A DNA stretch of 63,859 bases, taken from contig SVNW01000012.1 of the NCBI GenBank assembly GCA_015066745.1, positions 1 to 63,859 on the forward strand, in the 5' to 3' direction. Below are positions 62,990 through 63,859 of this stretch, piece after piece. Under the pieces are notes generated by a model. That model did no database searches and had not been told where the DNA came from. It was given only the letters and a program-made list of their open reading frames with translations. A program made the translations under genes and the position numbers. The first letter of the stretch is position 1; each line of letters starts with the position of its first letter. This DNA is from Ruminococcus sp. (lineage in GTDB: Bacteria; Bacillota; Clostridia; Oscillospirales; Ruminococcaceae).

Positions 62990-63059
62990 GTACATAGGTT
63001 ACTCAATATCGAATTAAGGTTAAAAATATTTTTTATTTATATTTTAGGAGGAATTTATC

Positions 63060-63566
63060 ATGAAAAAATTTAAGGGCTTCACACTTATCGAACTTATCGT
63101 TGTTATCGCTATCATCGGTGTACTTTGTGCTATTCTCGTTCCATCAATGATGGGTTGGGTAACAAAGTCAAGAGTAAACTCAGCTAACTCAAATGCTAAG
63201 TCAATTTTCAACTCTGCTGCTTCATGCATCACAAGTTTTGATACTCTTGGTCATGAAGTTTTGGCAGATTCTACTTATGGTAGTGATGGATCAGGTGCAG
63301 CTAATGTAGTTTCAGGTACTACAGATGGAACAAGTCTTGCAGATGAAGTTGCTGCAATGGAAGAAGCTTCAAATGCTACAGCAGAGTGGGCTTTCAGCAC
63401 AGATGGAGATGGTTATGTAGAAGCTGCTATATATTCATCAAATGGTAATAACTATATGGGCGCTTTCCCTAACGGTGTTCCAGAAAAGCAGAAGAGAACT
63501 TTTAATGTTGCTGATCTTGAAACTGCTGCTGATGTTACTGCAACATGGGGAGAAGCAGGAGAATAA
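63060..63566 (+). CDS. pilA: Major type IV pilin (second of two tandem pilins)
   Basis: A 168-residue prepilin with leader MKKFKG, cleavage before FTLIELIVVIAIIGVLCAIL and Glu +5, helix alpha-1 to about residue 55 and a Gly/Ser/Ala-rich globular domain. AGGAGG lies upstream, and the promoter is perfect consensus. Preferred, U-ending codons and a strong terminator suggest it is the abundant structural subunit. The name pilA is by role. Confidence 0.92.
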   Translation: MKKFKGFTLIELIVVIAIIGVLCAILVPSMMGWVTKSRVNSANSNAKSIFNSAASCITSFDTLGHEVLADSTYGSDGSGAANVVSGTTDGTSLADEVAAMEEASNATAEWAFSTDGDGYVEAAIYSSNGNNYMGAFPNGVPEKQKRTFNVADLETAADVTATWGEAGE

Positions 63567-63605
63567 TTCAGTTAATTTATCTATTTGAATAAAACTTTTA
63601 TGTTA

Positions 63606-63638
63606 GAAAAGCTTACGGTTTATGCCGTAAGCTTTTTT
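63606..63638 (+). terminator. Terminator after the major pilin
   Basis: AAAAGCTTACGG and CCGTAAGCTTTT form a 12-bp stem with a 6-nt loop and T6. Confidence 0.93.
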
Positions 63639-63748
63639 GCGTAAATAATTGATAATAAGTGACACATCAGATGTAACAGTAAAAAAATAAAAAAGAATAA
63701 AGTTAGTGTATAATTTATGTGGGCAAAAAAATAAGTAAAAATAAAAAA

Positions 63749-63772
63749 AGATGGCAAAAAGGCTTGCCATCT
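63749..63772 (-). terminator. Minus-strand terminator near the window end
   Basis: AGATGGCAA (63749-63757) pairs with TTGCCATCT (63764-63772). On the minus strand it is followed by a T-rich tail, implying a convergent gene that enters from beyond the window. The minus strand has an open frame from the window edge to a TGA at 63776-63778, too short to identify. Confidence 0.65.
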
Positions 63773-63859
63773 TAGTCACAATATGTTTAAATATAAGTTG
63801 TCGAAAATATATAGAAAGTAGTTGTGACTAATAATGAGTATAACATATTCGATCGAAAT

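Larger units (their letters stand above)
62765..63059 (+). other. Intergenic region and leader of the second pilin
   Basis: About 295 bp without a gene. It holds an AAACGA/TCGTTT dyad near 62832-62854, the promoter (62910-62938) and a leader of roughly 115 nt with a hairpin at 62960-62989. Confidence 0.7.

Overview
The window is AT-rich DNA from a spore-forming member of the Clostridia, most likely Ruminococcus or a close relative in the Oscillospiraceae. The evidence is a GerA-type germination operon, a cotJABC operon, single-membrane versions of three pilus systems (no outer-membrane secretin), several sortases, clostridial accessory families (DUF421/DUF4363, WG repeats, FeoB-associated Cys-rich protein) and tight operons. 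The genus is an inference from family content. I saw no tRNA, rRNA, CRISPR array, insertion sequence or prophage.

Layout. 1-2.7 kb: a diguanylate cyclase and a convergent XRE-family protein. 2.8-11 kb: a complete Tad/Flp pilus operon (TadZ, TadA, TadB, TadC, Flp pilin, two TadE-like pseudopilins, prepilin peptidase) ending in a TPR/WG-repeat protein. 11-15.1 kb: DUF4363-DUF421, divergent from gerAA-gerAB-gerAC, with a truncated GerAC. 15.2-16 kb: a PD-(D/E)XK/Rpn-like nuclease. 16.4-18.7 kb: cysteine desulfurase and ThiI. 18.9-22.3 kb: two class B sortases and an exported SpoIID-like protein whose motif order is circularly permuted. 22.3-28 kb: pyrimidine-nucleoside phosphorylase, a zinc-ribbon protein, cotJABC, a membrane protein and an AAA/DUF4143 ATPase. 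28-30.7 kb: feoA-feoB-Cys-rich protein with putative metal-responsive operators. 30.8-31.8 kb: a second Rpn-like nuclease. 32.2-44.6 kb: a sortase-assembled pilus island (coiled-coil protein, signal peptidase, 2294-residue adhesin, shaft pilin, class C sortase, basal pilin, extra sortase). 44.8-46.1 kb: a third Rpn-like nuclease followed by a free copy of its C-terminal domain. 46.2-49.9 kb: FMN riboswitch and ribD-ribE-ribBA-ribH. 50.5-63.6 kb: a type IV pilus cluster (PilC, PilM-PilN fusion, PilO, large PilX-like protein, two minor prepilins, PilD, PilB, PilT, two pilins).

The most interesting signal is shared by the three Rpn/PD-(D/E)XK loci. Each has a strong internal Shine-Dalgarno sequence exactly 8 nt before an in-frame ATG, placed where the conserved nuclease domain gives way to a variable, repeat-rich C-terminal domain. 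This is the toxin/internal-antitoxin (gene-within-gene) layout known for E. coli Rpn proteins. At the third locus the C-terminal domain is also present as a separate downstream gene with a different number of tetrapeptide repeats, apparently a detached antitoxin-like copy. All three have tandem promoters. In two of them the downstream promoter lies so close to the start codon that its transcript should lose the ribosome binding site of the full-length protein but keep the internal one.

Three mechanistically distinct pilus systems in one 64-kb window, with a diguanylate cyclase beside the first, suggest a surface-attachment lifestyle. Start codons were moved from the longest possible reading frame wherever a clear ribosome binding site supported a downstream start.
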